DNA of 40,401 bases from Anaerolineae bacterium (GCA_020851635.1 JADZCJ010000136.1:1-40401), one strand, 5' to 3'; shown: positions 32,401-40,275, counted from the first letter of the stretch. Numbers and translations: made by a program. The notes: generated from the sequence alone by a model not told the origin.

Positions 32401-34170
32401 ATGTACAAGACAAAAACGTGTGGTGAGTTGACGGCACAGGATGTTGCCCAAGTCGTCAAGTTGGCCGGCTGGGTGCATCGCCGCCGCGATCACGGCGGCT
32501 TGATATTTATTGATTTGCGTGACCGTTTTGGCTTGACACAGGTGGTATTCAACCCGCAGACGGCGCCCGAAGCGCATGCCGTGGGCAGTCAGGTGCGGAA
32601 CGAATATGTGCTGGAGGTGGAGGGAACGGTCGAAAAACGTCCCGCCGGTCAGGAGAATCCGGCGCTCAAGACGGGCGAGATCGAGGTCTATGCGAGCGGC
32701 GCCAAGATTTTGAACACCGCCAAAGTGCCTCCTTTTGTGATCAACAAGAACGACGATGTGGATGAGACGCTGCGTTTGACTTATCGCTATCTCGATTTGC
32801 GGCGCGAGCGCATGCAAAAGAATATGATGCTGCGGCACCGCGTGGTCAAATTCATGCGCGACTGGCTGGACGAACGCGGGTTTATCGAGATCGAGACGCC
32901 GATTCTGACCAAGAGCACGCCGGAAGGCGCGCGCGACTATTTGGTGCCGAGTCGCATGAGTCCCGGCGAATTTTACGCGCTGCCGCAATCGCCCCAACAG
33001 TTCAAGCAGCTCTTGATGATTGCGGGATACGAACGCTATTTTCAGATTGCGCGCTGTATGCGGGATGAAGATTTGCGCGCCGACCGCCAGCCCGAATTTA
33101 CCCAGCTCGACCTTGAAATGGCGTTTGTGGAACAAGAAGACATTTTGAATCTGGTCGAAGAATTATTTATCGCGCTGGTCAAACGGCTTGCGCCCGACCG
33201 CAAAATGAAAACACCGTGGCCCCGTTTCACCTATGATGAGGTGATGGCCAAGTACGGCAGTGACAAACCCGATCTGCGTTTTGGGATGGAACTGACGGAT
33301 GTGAGTGATATTGCGGCAGCATCCGGATTCAGCGTATTCAAAAATGCGGTGCAGGCGGGGGGACAGGTCAAGGGGATTTGCGTGCCGAGCTGTGCCGAGT
33401 ATACGCGGCGCGAGCTGGACGAGTTGATCGAAATGGCGAGGAGCAAGGGTGCGAAAGGCGCAGTCACAATGGCGCTCCGAGCCGACGGCATTCATTCGCC
33501 CGCGGGCAAATTTATGACGGCGGAAGAACAGGGCGCGTATGTGGAACGATTGGGCGGACAGACCGGCGACCTATTGGTTTTTGTGGCGGACGCGCGGAAA
33601 ATCGTTTCAGAGGCGCTGGGATTTTTGCGGCGCGAATTGGGCGCGCGCCTGAAACTTGCGGACAAGAACGCCCTGGCGTTTGCGTGGGTGGTTGATTTTC
33701 CGATGTTTGAATGGAACCAGGAGGAGGAACGGTGGGACGCGGCACACCATCCCTTTACGTCACCCAAGCCGGAAGACATCCATCTGCTCGACACGGACCC
33801 CGGCGCGGTCCGCGCCAACAGCTATGATATGGTCTGCAACGGCTATGAGCTTGCCAGTGGCAGTATCCGCATCCACGACCGCGAGCTGCAGGCAAAGATT
33901 TTTTCGCTGCTCAAGATCGACGCCGAGCGGCAGCAGATTCGTTTCGGGCACATGTTGGAGGCGTTCGAATTTGGCGCGCCGCCGCACGGGGGCATGGCTC
34001 CGGGGATTGACCGCTTTGTCGCGATTCTCTCCGGCGAAGATAATATTCGTGATGTGATCGCGTTTCCGAAAAACCAGCAAGCTCAAGACTTGATGATGCA
34101 CGCGCCCAGCGATGTGGACCAGGACCAGCTGGATTTGCTGCATCTCCAAATCGTGCACCCGTCTGCATAG
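32401..34170 (+). CDS. aspS: Aspartyl-tRNA synthetase, bacterial type
   Basis: Charges tRNA-Asp (or both tRNA-Asp and tRNA-Asn if non-discriminating) with aspartate. 589 residues. N-terminal OB-fold (about 15-105, [24 protein letters not shown]). Class II motif 1 lies near [25 protein letters not shown] (about 160-185), motif 2 near [28 protein letters not shown] (about 213-240), the bacterial GAD insertion at about 280-420, and motif 3 [16 protein letters not shown] near 530-545. Length and the GAD domain show the bacterial form. The start was chosen from the promoter and the family N-terminus. Confidence 0.97.
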   Translation: MYKTKTCGELTAQDVAQVVKLAGWVHRRRDHGGLIFIDLRDRFGLTQVVFNPQTAPEAHAVGSQVRNEYVLEVEGTVEKRPAGQENPALKTGEIEVYASGAKILNTAKVPPFVINKNDDVDETLRLTYRYLDLRRERMQKNMMLRHRVVKFMRDWLDERGFIEIETPILTKSTPEGARDYLVPSRMSPGEFYALPQSPQQFKQLLMIAGYERYFQIARCMRDEDLRADRQPEFTQLDLEMAFVEQEDILNLVEELFIALVKRLAPDRKMKTPWPRFTYDEVMAKYGSDKPDLRFGMELTDVSDIAAASGFSVFKNAVQAGGQVKGICVPSCAEYTRRELDELIEMARSKGAKGAVTMALRADGIHSPAGKFMTAEEQGAYVERLGGQTGDLLVFVADARKIVSEALGFLRRELGARLKLADKNALAFAWVVDFPMFEWNQEEERWDAAHHPFTSPKPEDIHLLDTDPGAVRANSYDMVCNGYELASGSIRIHDRELQAKIFSLLKIDAERQQIRFGHMLEAFEFGAPPHGGMAPGIDRFVAILSGEDNIRDVIAFPKNQQAQDLMMHAPSDVDQDQLDLLHLQIVHPSA

Positions 34171-34187
34171 CGGGAGAGGCGGTACGG

Positions 34188-34241
34188 GAGACGCAAGAAT
34201 AGCGAGACGCAAGAATAGCGAGACGCAAGATATTGCGTCTC
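34188..34241 (+). repeat. 16-nt tandem repeat ending in a hairpin
   Basis: GAGACGCAAGAATAGC occurs at 34188-34203 and 34204-34219, followed by a partial third copy. That copy pairs with its downstream flank: GAGACGCAA (34220-34228), GATA loop, TTGCGTCTC (34233-34241). It lies between aspS and the metY promoter. No T-run follows, so a terminator role is uncertain. Confidence 0.75.
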
Positions 34242-34244
34242 TAC

Positions 34245-34272
34245 TTGACAAGGCGCGCGGTTTTAGTAAAAT
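34245..34272 (+). promoter_or_regulatory. Strong promoter of the metY leader
   Basis: A consensus TTGACA (34245-34250), a 16-nt spacer and TAAAAT (34267-34272). Predicted transcription start is near 34279, about 430 nt before the metY ATG. This is the best-matching promoter in the window. Confidence 0.85.
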
Positions 34273-34278
34273 CGTCAT

Positions 34279-34545
34279 AAATTTTACGTGACGGGATTGT
34301 TTATGAGAATCTTATGCTTGTGTCTGGGGCGGGGACTGTAACCACTGCTCTGCCTCGAGAATATAGCAACTTTAAGTCCCTTTGGGACGATTGAACGGCT
34401 AACTGCTGGCAGGCGGCGGACAGTACCCCGCCATTCAAACGATGGGGCGACACTCGAGTGATTGTATGTGTCGTTCGTTGTTGCCTGTCTCACACCGGGA
34501 ACGATGATGCCCGGTGAGCAGCGTGCCGTTTTGTTTTTTGTACGC
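34279..34545 (+). ncRNA. Candidate structured RNA in the metY leader, family not recognised
   Basis: Starts at a strong promoter. A closing helix of GGCGGGG-ACTGT (around 34328-34339) with ACAGT-A-CCCCGCC (around 34419-34432) encloses nested short stems, including GTCCC-TTT-GGGAC. Next come a hairpin CGACAC/GTGTCG and then CACCGGG (34493-34499) with CCCGGTG (34510-34516), with a T-rich stretch 13 nt later (34529-34540). This could be a riboswitch or attenuator ahead of metY, or a separate small RNA ending near 34540. The features of SAM-I, T-box and cobalamin riboswitches were looked for and not found. Structure is judged by eye from one sequence. Confidence 0.5.
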
Positions 34546-34586
34546 GATTTCCCATGACACAAGGACGTGGCACGGGCAAAATACTC

Positions 34587-34686
34587 GGAAACAATCTCGA
34601 GCTAATGGGCGAGCGAGTCCGAATCATTGAATTGCGGTTATTCAGCACAGGATTCGGACCCAGACAACCATGCCGAGATAGTTTCG
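34587..34686 (+). other. 100-nt structured element, copy B (just before metY)
   Basis: Gapless match to 25326-25425 (71 of 100 positions). The inner stem is GTCCGAATC with GATTCGGAC, a perfect 9 bp, where copy A has GTTCGAGTT with AATTCGAGC; this includes two double compensatory changes. Its 3' end is 7 nt before the metY ribosome binding site AGGAG (34694-34698), so folding could affect translation of metY. The alternative is a dispersed repeat that landed in the leader. Confidence 0.7.
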
Positions 34687-34707
34687 AACCCATAGGAGCC
34701 ATTCCCG

Positions 34708-35991
34708 ATGTCCGACCAAGAAAAACGAGAGTACGGTTTTAACACGCGCCAGCTGCATGCCGGCGCGCATTTCGACCCTACCACGAACGCGCGCGCCGTT
34801 CCGATCTACCAGACCACGGCGTATCAATTCAACGACACTGACCACGCGGCGCGCCTGTTTTCGCTCCAGGAATTTGGCAATATTTATACTCGCATCATGA
34901 ACCCCACGACGGACGTGTTTGAACAACGCGTCGCGAGTTTGGAGGGTGGGGTCGGTGGTCTCGCCGCCAGCTCGGGTCACGGCGCACAAGCCATGGCGAT
35001 TTTTACCCTCTGCGGCGCAGGGGACCACATCGTTTCCTCGTCGTCGCTCTATGGCGGCACATATAACCAATTTGTATACACGTTTCCGCGTCTCGGGATT
35101 GATGTGACGTTGGTTGACCAGAGCAACCCGGAGAATTTCCGGAAAGCGATTCGCCCCAACACGCGCCTGATCTGGGGTGAGACGCTGGGCAATCCGCGCA
35201 TTGACGTTTTTCCCGTTGAAGAAGTGGTCGCTATTGGCAAGGAAGCGGGTATTCCCGTTTTACTCGACAATACGTTTGCCACGCCCTATCTGTTCCGCCC
35301 ATTCGAGTATGGCGCCAACATTGTCGTTCATTCGACGACCAAGTTCATCAGTGGTCATGGCACAACGATCGGCGGCATCATTGTGGATGGCGGGAATTTC
35401 AAATGGGAAGGCAATGCGCGATTTGCCAATTTCAACACACCCGATGAAAGCTATCATGGGTTGGTCTATTCGTCGCTTGGCAATCTCGCGTTTATCCTCA
35501 AAGCGCGCGTGCAGATTCTGCGTGACATTGGCGCCAACCAGGCGCCGTTCAACTCGTGGCTGAACATCCAGGGTGTCGAAACACTGTCGCTGCGAATGGA
35601 CCGTCACGTGCAAAACGCGCAAGCGGTTGCGGAATTTCTGGAAAAGCACCCCAAGGTCTCGTGGGTCACTTATCCGGGGCTCAAAAGTCATCACGATTAC
35701 GAACGCGCGAAAAAATATATGCCAAAAGGTCCCGGCGCGATCATGGGCTTTGGCGCCAAGGGTGGGCTTGAGGCGGGACGCAGCTTTATCAACAAACTGC
35801 AGCTTGTCTCGCATCTTGCCAATGTGGGCGACGCCAAAAGTCTGGCGATCCACCCCGCGAGCACCACGCACAGCCAGCTGACCCCCGAACAGCAAAAGAG
35901 CGCGGGTGTTTCGCCGGATTTTGTGCGGCTGAGCATCGGGATCGAAGACATTGACGACATTTTGTGGGACTTGGACCAAGCATTAGGTTAG
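34708..35991 (+). CDS. metY: O-acetylhomoserine sulfhydrylase
   Basis: A PLP enzyme that makes homocysteine (or methionine) from O-acetylhomoserine and sulfide (or methanethiol). 427 residues, usual for MetY and longer than cystathionine synthases. Features: TRQLHAGAHFDPTTNARAVPIYQTTAYQF (13-41), YTRIMNPTTDVFEQRVASLEGG, SSSLYGGTYNQF, LLDNTFATPYLFRP, and the PLP lysine Lys212 in VHSTTKFISGHG, followed by TTIGGIIVDGG, typical of the MetY branch. AGGAG lies 9 nt before the ATG. metA, which makes its substrate, follows after a hairpin. The 430-nt structured leader suggests regulation by an RNA element. Confidence 0.96.
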   Translation: MSDQEKREYGFNTRQLHAGAHFDPTTNARAVPIYQTTAYQFNDTDHAARLFSLQEFGNIYTRIMNPTTDVFEQRVASLEGGVGGLAASSGHGAQAMAIFTLCGAGDHIVSSSSLYGGTYNQFVYTFPRLGIDVTLVDQSNPENFRKAIRPNTRLIWGETLGNPRIDVFPVEEVVAIGKEAGIPVLLDNTFATPYLFRPFEYGANIVVHSTTKFISGHGTTIGGIIVDGGNFKWEGNARFANFNTPDESYHGLVYSSLGNLAFILKARVQILRDIGANQAPFNSWLNIQGVETLSLRMDRHVQNAQAVAEFLEKHPKVSWVTYPGLKSHHDYERAKKYMPKGPGAIMGFGAKGGLEAGRSFINKLQLVSHLANVGDAKSLAIHPASTTHSQLTPEQQKSAGVSPDFVRLSIGIEDIDDILWDLDQALG

Positions 35992-36002
35992 ACCCATTGT
36001 GT

Positions 36003-36047
36003 GACGCTTGACGGGCATTTTTGCCCGTCAAGCGTCATGCTCCTTTT
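36003..36047 (+). terminator. Hairpin between metY and metA (terminator or attenuator)
   Basis: GACGCTTGACGGGCA (36003-36017), a TTTT loop and the exact complement (36022-36036) make a 15-bp stem, followed 6 nt on by CCTTTTT. The gap before the T-run may make termination partial, leaving some readthrough into metA, whose ATG is only 6 nt beyond the T-run. No separate metA promoter was seen. Confidence 0.65.
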
Positions 36048-36052
36048 TGACC

Positions 36053-37000
36053 ATGCCCGTCAAAATTCCCGAGACCTTGCCCGCGCGCAAGATTCTCGAA
36101 GCAGAAAACGTTTTCCTGATGGGTGCGACGCGCGCCGAACAACAGGAAATTCGTCCGCTCAAGGTTGCGATCTTGAATTTGATGCCGACCAAAATTGCAA
36201 CCGAGACCCAGCTGTTGCGTCTCCTGGGCAATTCACCGCTGCAGGTCGAAATTACGCTCTTGCATATGGAGTCGCATGCGTCCAAGAACACTCCACAAGA
36301 GCACCTGTTGGCGCATTACGAGACATTTGAAAATGTGCGTTATCAGAAATTCGACGGGTTGATTATTACCGGCGCGCCGGTCGAACAGATGCCGTTTGAG
36401 GACGTGGACTATTGGGTCGAGCTGCAGCATGTGATGAATTGGTCGGAAACCAACGTCTTTTCGACGTTTCACATTTGCTGGGGCGCGCAAGCGGGGTTGT
36501 ATCATCGCTACGGCATCCCGAAATACGACCTGCCTGCCAAGATGTTTGGGGTGTTTCCGCACCGGCTCATCAAAAAACAAGAGATCATTTTGCGCGGGTT
36601 TGATGACGAGTTTCTTGCTCCACACTCTCGGCACACCGAGATCCGCGCGGAGGACATTGAACGTGTGCCGGAACTGCAGCTTTTGGCAGTCTCTGATGAA
36701 GCGGGCGTTTATATGATCGGCTCGCGCGATGGGCGCAATATCTATATCACGGGACATTCCGAATACGACCCGTTGACGCTCAAAGCAGAATATGACCGCG
36801 ACGTGTCCAAGGGTTTAGAGATACGCGTTCCAAAGAACTATTACCCGAACGATGATCCGTCACAAGCCCCGCTCGTGCGCTGGCGCGGACACGCGAATTT
36901 GTTGTACACGAACTGGCTGAATTATTACGTGTATCAGGAAACGCCCTACGACGTTGATGAGATTCCGGCGGCGAAAATGTTTGCGCCGTTTGGAGTGTGA
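36053..37000 (+). CDS. metA: Homoserine O-acetyltransferase, MetA type
   Basis: Activates homoserine for sulfur transfer. 315 residues. Numbering matches the family: nucleophile Cys142 in [10 protein letters not shown], His235 and Glu237 in ITGHSEYD, and Glu111 in [10 protein letters not shown]. In this family Glu at 111 goes with acetyl-CoA use and Gly with succinyl-CoA, so this should be an acetyltransferase, in agreement with the upstream O-acetylhomoserine enzyme. The ATG at 36053 gives the usual [11 protein letters not shown] start; a longer frame from 36008 runs through the preceding hairpin and is unlikely. A strong terminator follows. Confidence 0.96.
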   Translation: MPVKIPETLPARKILEAENVFLMGATRAEQQEIRPLKVAILNLMPTKIATETQLLRLLGNSPLQVEITLLHMESHASKNTPQEHLLAHYETFENVRYQKFDGLIITGAPVEQMPFEDVDYWVELQHVMNWSETNVFSTFHICWGAQAGLYHRYGIPKYDLPAKMFGVFPHRLIKKQEIILRGFDDEFLAPHSRHTEIRAEDIERVPELQLLAVSDEAGVYMIGSRDGRNIYITGHSEYDPLTLKAEYDRDVSKGLEIRVPKNYYPNDDPSQAPLVRWRGHANLLYTNWLNYYVYQETPYDVDEIPAAKMFAPFGV

Positions 37001-37005
37001 GTTGC

Positions 37006-37051
37006 AAAAATGACCCCGCCCGAATCCAGAGGTTCGGGCGGGGTCATTTTT
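37006..37051 (+). terminator. Intrinsic terminator after metA
   Basis: AAAAATGACCCCGCCCGAA (37006-37024) pairs perfectly over 19 bp with 37033-37051 across an 8-nt loop, with A- and T-runs at the ends. It begins 6 nt after the metA stop. Confidence 0.95.
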
Positions 37052-37084
37052 CTTTACGGATTCCGCGTTGCGAGATTCGACTTG

Positions 37085-37330
37085 TTATTGTTTCAAAGCG
37101 GCGAGGTGTTTGGAGAAATGAGTTGCAAGCGTGGTTGTGTATTCGTCATGAAATTGGCGCAGGGTGGTATGGATTTCACCCCCAAATTGGGCGAGCGCAG
37201 AGCCAAAGGTAACATGTAGAACCTCGCGCGCGTCGAATTGATCGAGCAGTGCCACTAACTCGATATCGGAACAACTTGGGCAGTATGTCAAATTTTGGGC
37301 GTTGGTGCATGAATCAAAAATCAGACGCAC
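37085..37330 (-). pseudogene. C-terminal fragment of a sugar-acid-metabolism gene (possibly UxaE-like)
   Basis: An 81-residue frame starting at GTG 37330. From about residue 24 it reads ELVALLDQFDAREVLHVTFG and ends HFSKHLAALKQ, which resembles the tail of tagaturonate-epimerase-like (UxaE) proteins. That call is from memory of the family pattern and is tentative. The first 23 residues (with CPSC) do not fit, so the gene seems to have lost its 5' part where the IS5 remnant begins. An AAGGGA stretch upstream might still allow translation. Confidence 0.4.
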
Positions 37331-37355
37331 AGCAATCCCTTGGTGGGGGATTGGC

Positions 37356-37584
37356 TCAGGCGACTTTGTAACTCTGTGGCATCCCGGCGTGCGTCATCTT
37401 GTTTAGAGCGGCATAGCGAATCAAGGCCTGCGTGGTTTGAGTCTCCAGCAAACGCGTCGAGAGACTATCACCAAAAATCGTTTTCATCCGATCAATACCT
37501 TCGCCAATTATGGAACGACCGTAGCCGCCGCAGTTGGATGAATGCTGCCTAACGCGGCGATTTGGCGAAAAAGGTCCGAAACTA
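37356..37584 (-). pseudogene. IS5-family transposase, C-terminal remnant
   Basis: On the minus strand the frame reads GGYGRSIIGEGIDRMKTIFG, then SLSTRLLETQTTQALIRYAA and LNKMTHAGMPQSYKVA. This matches the conserved C-terminus of IS5-group DDE transposases (GY.RSL...FK..FG..L..R....Q..E...R...LN.M...GMP). The N-terminal two-thirds are missing: the frame is cut at 37584 by the IS630-family element and does not continue as transposase on its other side. Inactive. Confidence 0.72.
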
Positions 37585-37602
37585 TTGAGTTTTGCATAAA
37601 GA

Positions 37603-38121
37603 ATGGAACAACGTGGTATGCTTTGGCACATGCGACCACAAGGGACACCACAACAGTTACAGAAACGGCGAGAACGGGCGATCCAACTTTTTGCGACGGG
37701 CAAGCTCCCTGCCTCGATCGCGCGTGCGCTGAGTGCGTCGCGCAGTTCGGTGAGTCGTTGGATTCAAACCTACGAACGCAAAGGCAGTGCGGGACTCCAA
37801 GCCCAGCTGATTCCTGGCCGTCCGCCGCAACTCGCGCCCAAACAAAAACAGAAACTCGAACAACTGCTCCTCCGAGGGTCTTTGGCTGCGGGATACAAAA
37901 CCGATTTGTGGACGTTAAAGCGCATTGCGAAATTGATTAAGCACCAGTTTAGCGTCGAATATCATCCAAGCCACGTCTGGAAGGTTCTGCAGCAATTGGG
38001 TTGGAGTTGCCAAAAGCCAGAACGCCGCGCGACGCAACGCAATGGAGTCGCCATTGCGCGTTGGAAACGATACAAGTGGCCGCGCATCAAAAAAAAGCGG
38101 AACGCTTGGGCGCACATCTGA
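37603..38121 (+). CDS. IS630-family transposase, orfA (helix-turn-helix part)
   Basis: 172 residues from the ATG at 37603, which lies inside the left inverted repeat; a start at 37630 (MRPQGTPQQLQ) is also possible. It has a basic N-terminus and a paired-type helix-turn-helix (RERAIQLFATGKLPASIARA, then SASRSSVSRWIQTYERKG), and a second DNA-binding region with SVEYHPSHVWKVLQQLGWS, usual upstream of the DDE core. It ends shortly after the A-run at 38089-38096. The heptamer A_AAA_AAG (38091-38097) is in frame for -1 slippage into orfB. Confidence 0.88.
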   Translation: MEQRGMLWHMRPQGTPQQLQKRRERAIQLFATGKLPASIARALSASRSSVSRWIQTYERKGSAGLQAQLIPGRPPQLAPKQKQKLEQLLLRGSLAAGYKTDLWTLKRIAKLIKHQFSVEYHPSHVWKVLQQLGWSCQKPERRATQRNGVAIARWKRYKWPRIKKKRNAWAHI

Positions 38122-38642
38122 TTTTCATCGATGAAAGCGGTTTCTTGCTGATTCCGAATGTCAAACGGACTTGGGCGCCGCGCGGACAGACGCCAACGAT
38201 TCGCTATTGTTTCAAGCACTCGAAAATCTCCGCGATCAGTGCTTTGGCGGTTTCACCCAAACGAAAACGGATTGCCCTCTATCTCCAATTTCGTAAACGC
38301 AGTTTTAAGGGACGCGATGTTAAACGCTTTCTGCAACAATTGTTCCGCCAAGTGCGCGGTCCCATTATCATTCTCTGGGATGGCGGCAAAATCCATCGCG
38401 AGGGTACGGTGAAAGCTTGGCTCGCCGCGCATCCGCGCTTACACGTCGAGCAATTTCCAGGGTATGCGCCCGAACTCAATCCGGCGGAATTCGTCTGGTG
38501 TCAGGCAGACTCTGCCTTGGCGAATAGTGTCCCTGAAGAGTTGGAGAGTCTCAAAGCGATGTTGGTTACCACGAAACGGCGCCTTGCGCACTCTCAAGAA
38601 TTGTTGTGGTCATGCATCTATGCTTCGGACTTGCCATGGTAG
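38001..38642 (+). CDS. IS630-family transposase, orfB (DDE catalytic part)
   Basis: The DDE core in the -1 frame relative to orfA, used from 38097 onward after slippage. First Asp in HLIFIDESGFLL, second Asp in PIIILWDGGKIHRE, and the Glu in YAPELNPAEFVW, all in the IS630 pattern. The listed start is only the open-frame limit; the true product is the orfA-orfB fusion of about 345 residues. The catalytic triad is intact, so the element may be active. Confidence 0.85.
   Translation: MELPKARTPRDATQWSRHCALETIQVAAHQKKAERLGAHLIFIDESGFLLIPNVKRTWAPRGQTPTIRYCFKHSKISAISALAVSPKRKRIALYLQFRKRSFKGRDVKRFLQQLFRQVRGPIIILWDGGKIHREGTVKAWLAAHPRLHVEQFPGYAPELNPAEFVWCQADSALANSVPEELESLKAMLVTTKRRLAHSQELLWSCIYASDLPW
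38091..38097 (+). promoter_or_regulatory. Programmed -1 ribosomal frameshift site A_AAA_AAG
   Basis: Within an 8-A run, the orfA codons read AAA AAA AAG. The heptamer A_AAA_AAG is the classic slippery sequence of dnaX and many insertion sequences. Shifting by -1 continues as GCG GAA CGC in the orfB frame. No obvious stimulatory stem was identified by eye. Confidence 0.8.
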
Positions 38643-38685
38643 ATGCTTGTTCCATTACTTATGCAAAACTCAATAAAATATCCAT

Positions 38686-38742
38686 GGGCTTTTGGGGTTC
38701 TGAGTTGAGGTTGGGCTAACCACAACTCTACCGCAAAAGCCC
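38686..38742. repeat. 57-nt imperfect hairpin
   Basis: GGGCTTTTG (38686-38694) pairs with CAAAAGCCC (38734-38742). Inside, GAGTTG pairs with CAACTC and GGTT with AACC around a short loop. It lies 11 nt beyond the right target duplication of the IS630 element. It may be an end of the older element or an independent palindromic repeat. Confidence 0.6.
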
Positions 38743-38823
38743 CTTTCCGTCACTCGAATTTTGGCGAAGGTATTGAAAAAGACTCGCGTTTGTTCATGCC
38801 CGCACTCAGTTTTATGCAGGACG

Positions 38824-38849
38824 TGGTGCCCCCGGATGGGGAATCGAAC
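38824..38849 (-). other. tRNA 3'-end fragment, possible att-site remnant
   Basis: On the minus strand GTTCGATTCCCCAT is followed by CCGGGGGC-ACCA: a T-loop, the 3' strand of a T-stem, an acceptor strand and CCA. The 5' half of the T-stem and the rest of the tRNA are absent upstream. Such 3' fragments are left when integrases use tRNA genes as targets. No integrase was seen in the window. Confidence 0.45.
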
Positions 38850-38935
38850 GCGTCCGCGCAGAACAATTGGGGCGGGCGCAGCGAATGAAGCCATCGTTGC
38901 ATCTGAGTATCGTTTCTGCCTTACTCACGCTGGTA

Positions 38936-40054
38936 TTAAGACGGTAGATTGAACGTCTGCTCTCGCACGAGGTATTGGGCGATCTTGGGTCGATTCACCT
39001 CAAACCCGATGCCTGGCAGTTCTGGCATTTGCGCCAGGCCGTCGCAGACGCTGAGCGGCGGGTCGATGATATTGTCCACGAACCAGTGTGCGCTTGTCTG
39101 AACATCGGTCGGGAAGCGCATGTTGGTGTGCATCGCTAGGTGAAGCGCATGAACCGAGGCAATTCCTAGCTCAGGCATCGTGCCCATCCAGTTAGGAATG
39201 TGGTGCCGCGCGCACAGCTCGATAGCTGCCAGCGCGGGAGTCAGTCCGCCGAGGCGCTGAATCTTGATGTTAACAATGTCACATGCGCCACGATCAATGA
39301 CTTGCCTCAGCCTCGGTAGCGTCTCGGCGCTCTCGTCGACGCAGATAGGGGTGCGGACCTGTTGGCGAAGCTCGACCAGTCCATCGAAATCGAGCTTCGC
39401 CATTGGCTGTTCGTGCATGGCGAGGTGAAAGCGGTCCATCTCCTTGAAGACCGGTATGTGCTCGCGGCGATAGGAGGCATTGGCGTCGGTTTGCAGGATT
39501 AGACCGGGGCCATAACATTTGCGGATGGCGGTCAATGGTTCCACGTCCCAACCCGGTTCGATCTTGATTTTGACCCGACGGTAGCCGCCCTCTGGCAAGT
39601 ACCTGGCGATGGCCGCTAGCAGGTCAGCCACGTTTGGCATGAGGCCGACGGCAAAGCCCGAGGGGACATCGCGCCGCGCGCACCCCAACGCTTGGTACAG
39701 AGGCATCCTCGCTCTCTGCGCACGTAGATCCCACAGCGCGCCGTCGATGCCGGCGCGGGCGAAGCCGCTCGTTGGTAGCGCAGCCAGTTCACCTAGCAGA
39801 TCGGTCAAAGGGTCTTTGGCGCGTTGGGCGAGCCATGGCAAGAGCTGCTCGTTCAGTTCATCCCAGACCGAGTCTGGTGTCTCAGGCGAATAAAACGGGC
39901 CGGCCATGGGTGACGACTCACCCCAGCCGACCCGACCTGCTTCGTCCTCCAGTTCGACGACGATGGTGTCTTTAGACGAAACCTCGCCCGAGCTAATTTT
40001 GAACGGCGTGAGCAACTGTATGGCGACGTGCCACAAGTGTGCCTTGACGATCAC
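38936..40054 (-). CDS. Enolase-superfamily enzyme, OSBS / N-succinylamino acid racemase-like
   Basis: 372 residues, full length for the muconate-cycloisomerase subgroup. Catalytic residues are all visible: Lys162-x-Lys164 in VKIKIEPGWD, metal ligands Asp190 (QTDANASY), Glu215 (MHEQPM) and Asp240 (CVDESAE), and Lys264 in NIKIQRLGG. The N-terminal capping domain has LLTPFKISSGEVSSKDTIVVE and VGWGESS. The closest pattern is o-succinylbenzoate synthase (MenC) or N-succinylamino acid racemase; no men genes are nearby, so the racemase role is equally possible. The start is GTG at 40054 with AGAGGAGG 6 nt upstream, at the edge of a MITE. It lies alone in an IS-rich stretch, suggesting acquisition. 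Confidence 0.88.
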   Translation of the reverse strand: MIVKAHLWHVAIQLLTPFKISSGEVSSKDTIVVELEDEAGRVGWGESSPMAGPFYSPETPDSVWDELNEQLLPWLAQRAKDPLTDLLGELAALPTSGFARAGIDGALWDLRAQRARMPLYQALGCARRDVPSGFAVGLMPNVADLLAAIARYLPEGGYRRVKIKIEPGWDVEPLTAIRKCYGPGLILQTDANASYRREHIPVFKEMDRFHLAMHEQPMAKLDFDGLVELRQQVRTPICVDESAETLPRLRQVIDRGACDIVNIKIQRLGGLTPALAAIELCARHHIPNWMGTMPELGIASVHALHLAMHTNMRFPTDVQTSAHWFVDNIIDPPLSVCDGLAQMPELPGIGFEVNRPKIAQYLVREQTFNLPS

Positions 40055-40067
40055 GTTGGGCCTCCTC

Positions 40068-40163
40068 TACCAGATTGTCCGAGTGAAATCAAACGATAGT
40101 TATCTTTGAGATACTACGGCACGCGTTCATAGTTACAAATGAGCTCTCCTCGACAACCTGCTA
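40068..40163 (-). mobile_element. 96-nt MITE, copy 2 (inverted relative to copy 1)
   Basis: The complement matches 32176-32271 without gaps at 83 of 96 positions. The right-hand end TAGCAGGTTGTC is intact; the end next to the racemase-like gene is slightly decayed (TACCAGATTGTCC). It sits immediately upstream of that gene's ribosome binding site and so forms its leader or promoter region. Confidence 0.82.
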
Positions 40164-40265
40164 GCAGTCTATCGAAAAGACAAAATTTCAGTTAAAATCG
40201 CGCCTCTCCATTACGTCAATCGGCTATGAATAAGCGCGTTTGCATTTCCTCTTCGACAGACTGCT
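40163..40265. mobile_element. Second MITE-like element adjoining copy 2
   Basis: AGCAGTCTATCGAA (40163-40176) and the complement of TTCGACAGACTGCT (40252-40265) match at 13 of 14 positions, giving a 103-nt element with terminal inverted repeats. It shares its boundary base with the preceding MITE. No coding capacity. Confidence 0.65.
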
Positions 40266-40275
40266 GGCTTTATGC

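Larger units (their letters stand above)
37585..38673 (+). mobile_element. Complete IS630-family insertion sequence, 1089 bp
   Basis: Terminal inverted repeats of about 26 bp begin TTGAGTTTTGCATAA on the left (37585) and match the complement of the right end (to 38673) with two mismatches. TA is duplicated at 37583-37584 and 38674-38675, the target preference of IS630. Inside are two overlapping frames for a DDE transposase joined by a -1 frameshift site. It interrupts an older IS5 remnant, so it arrived later. Confidence 0.92.

Noticed and set aside
34273-34707. SAM-I riboswitch before metY
   Set aside because: The conserved GAGGGA, GGCAACC and kink-turn features are absent; the leader was listed as unassigned instead.
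38674-38760. Continuation of the IS5 transposase beyond the IS630 insertion
   Set aside because: The frame stays open after removing the insertion, but the sequence is a hairpin repeat and does not resemble transposase.
38670-38952. Short frames on both strands between the IS630 copy and the racemase-like gene
   Set aside because: They run through a hairpin and a tRNA fragment and match no protein pattern.
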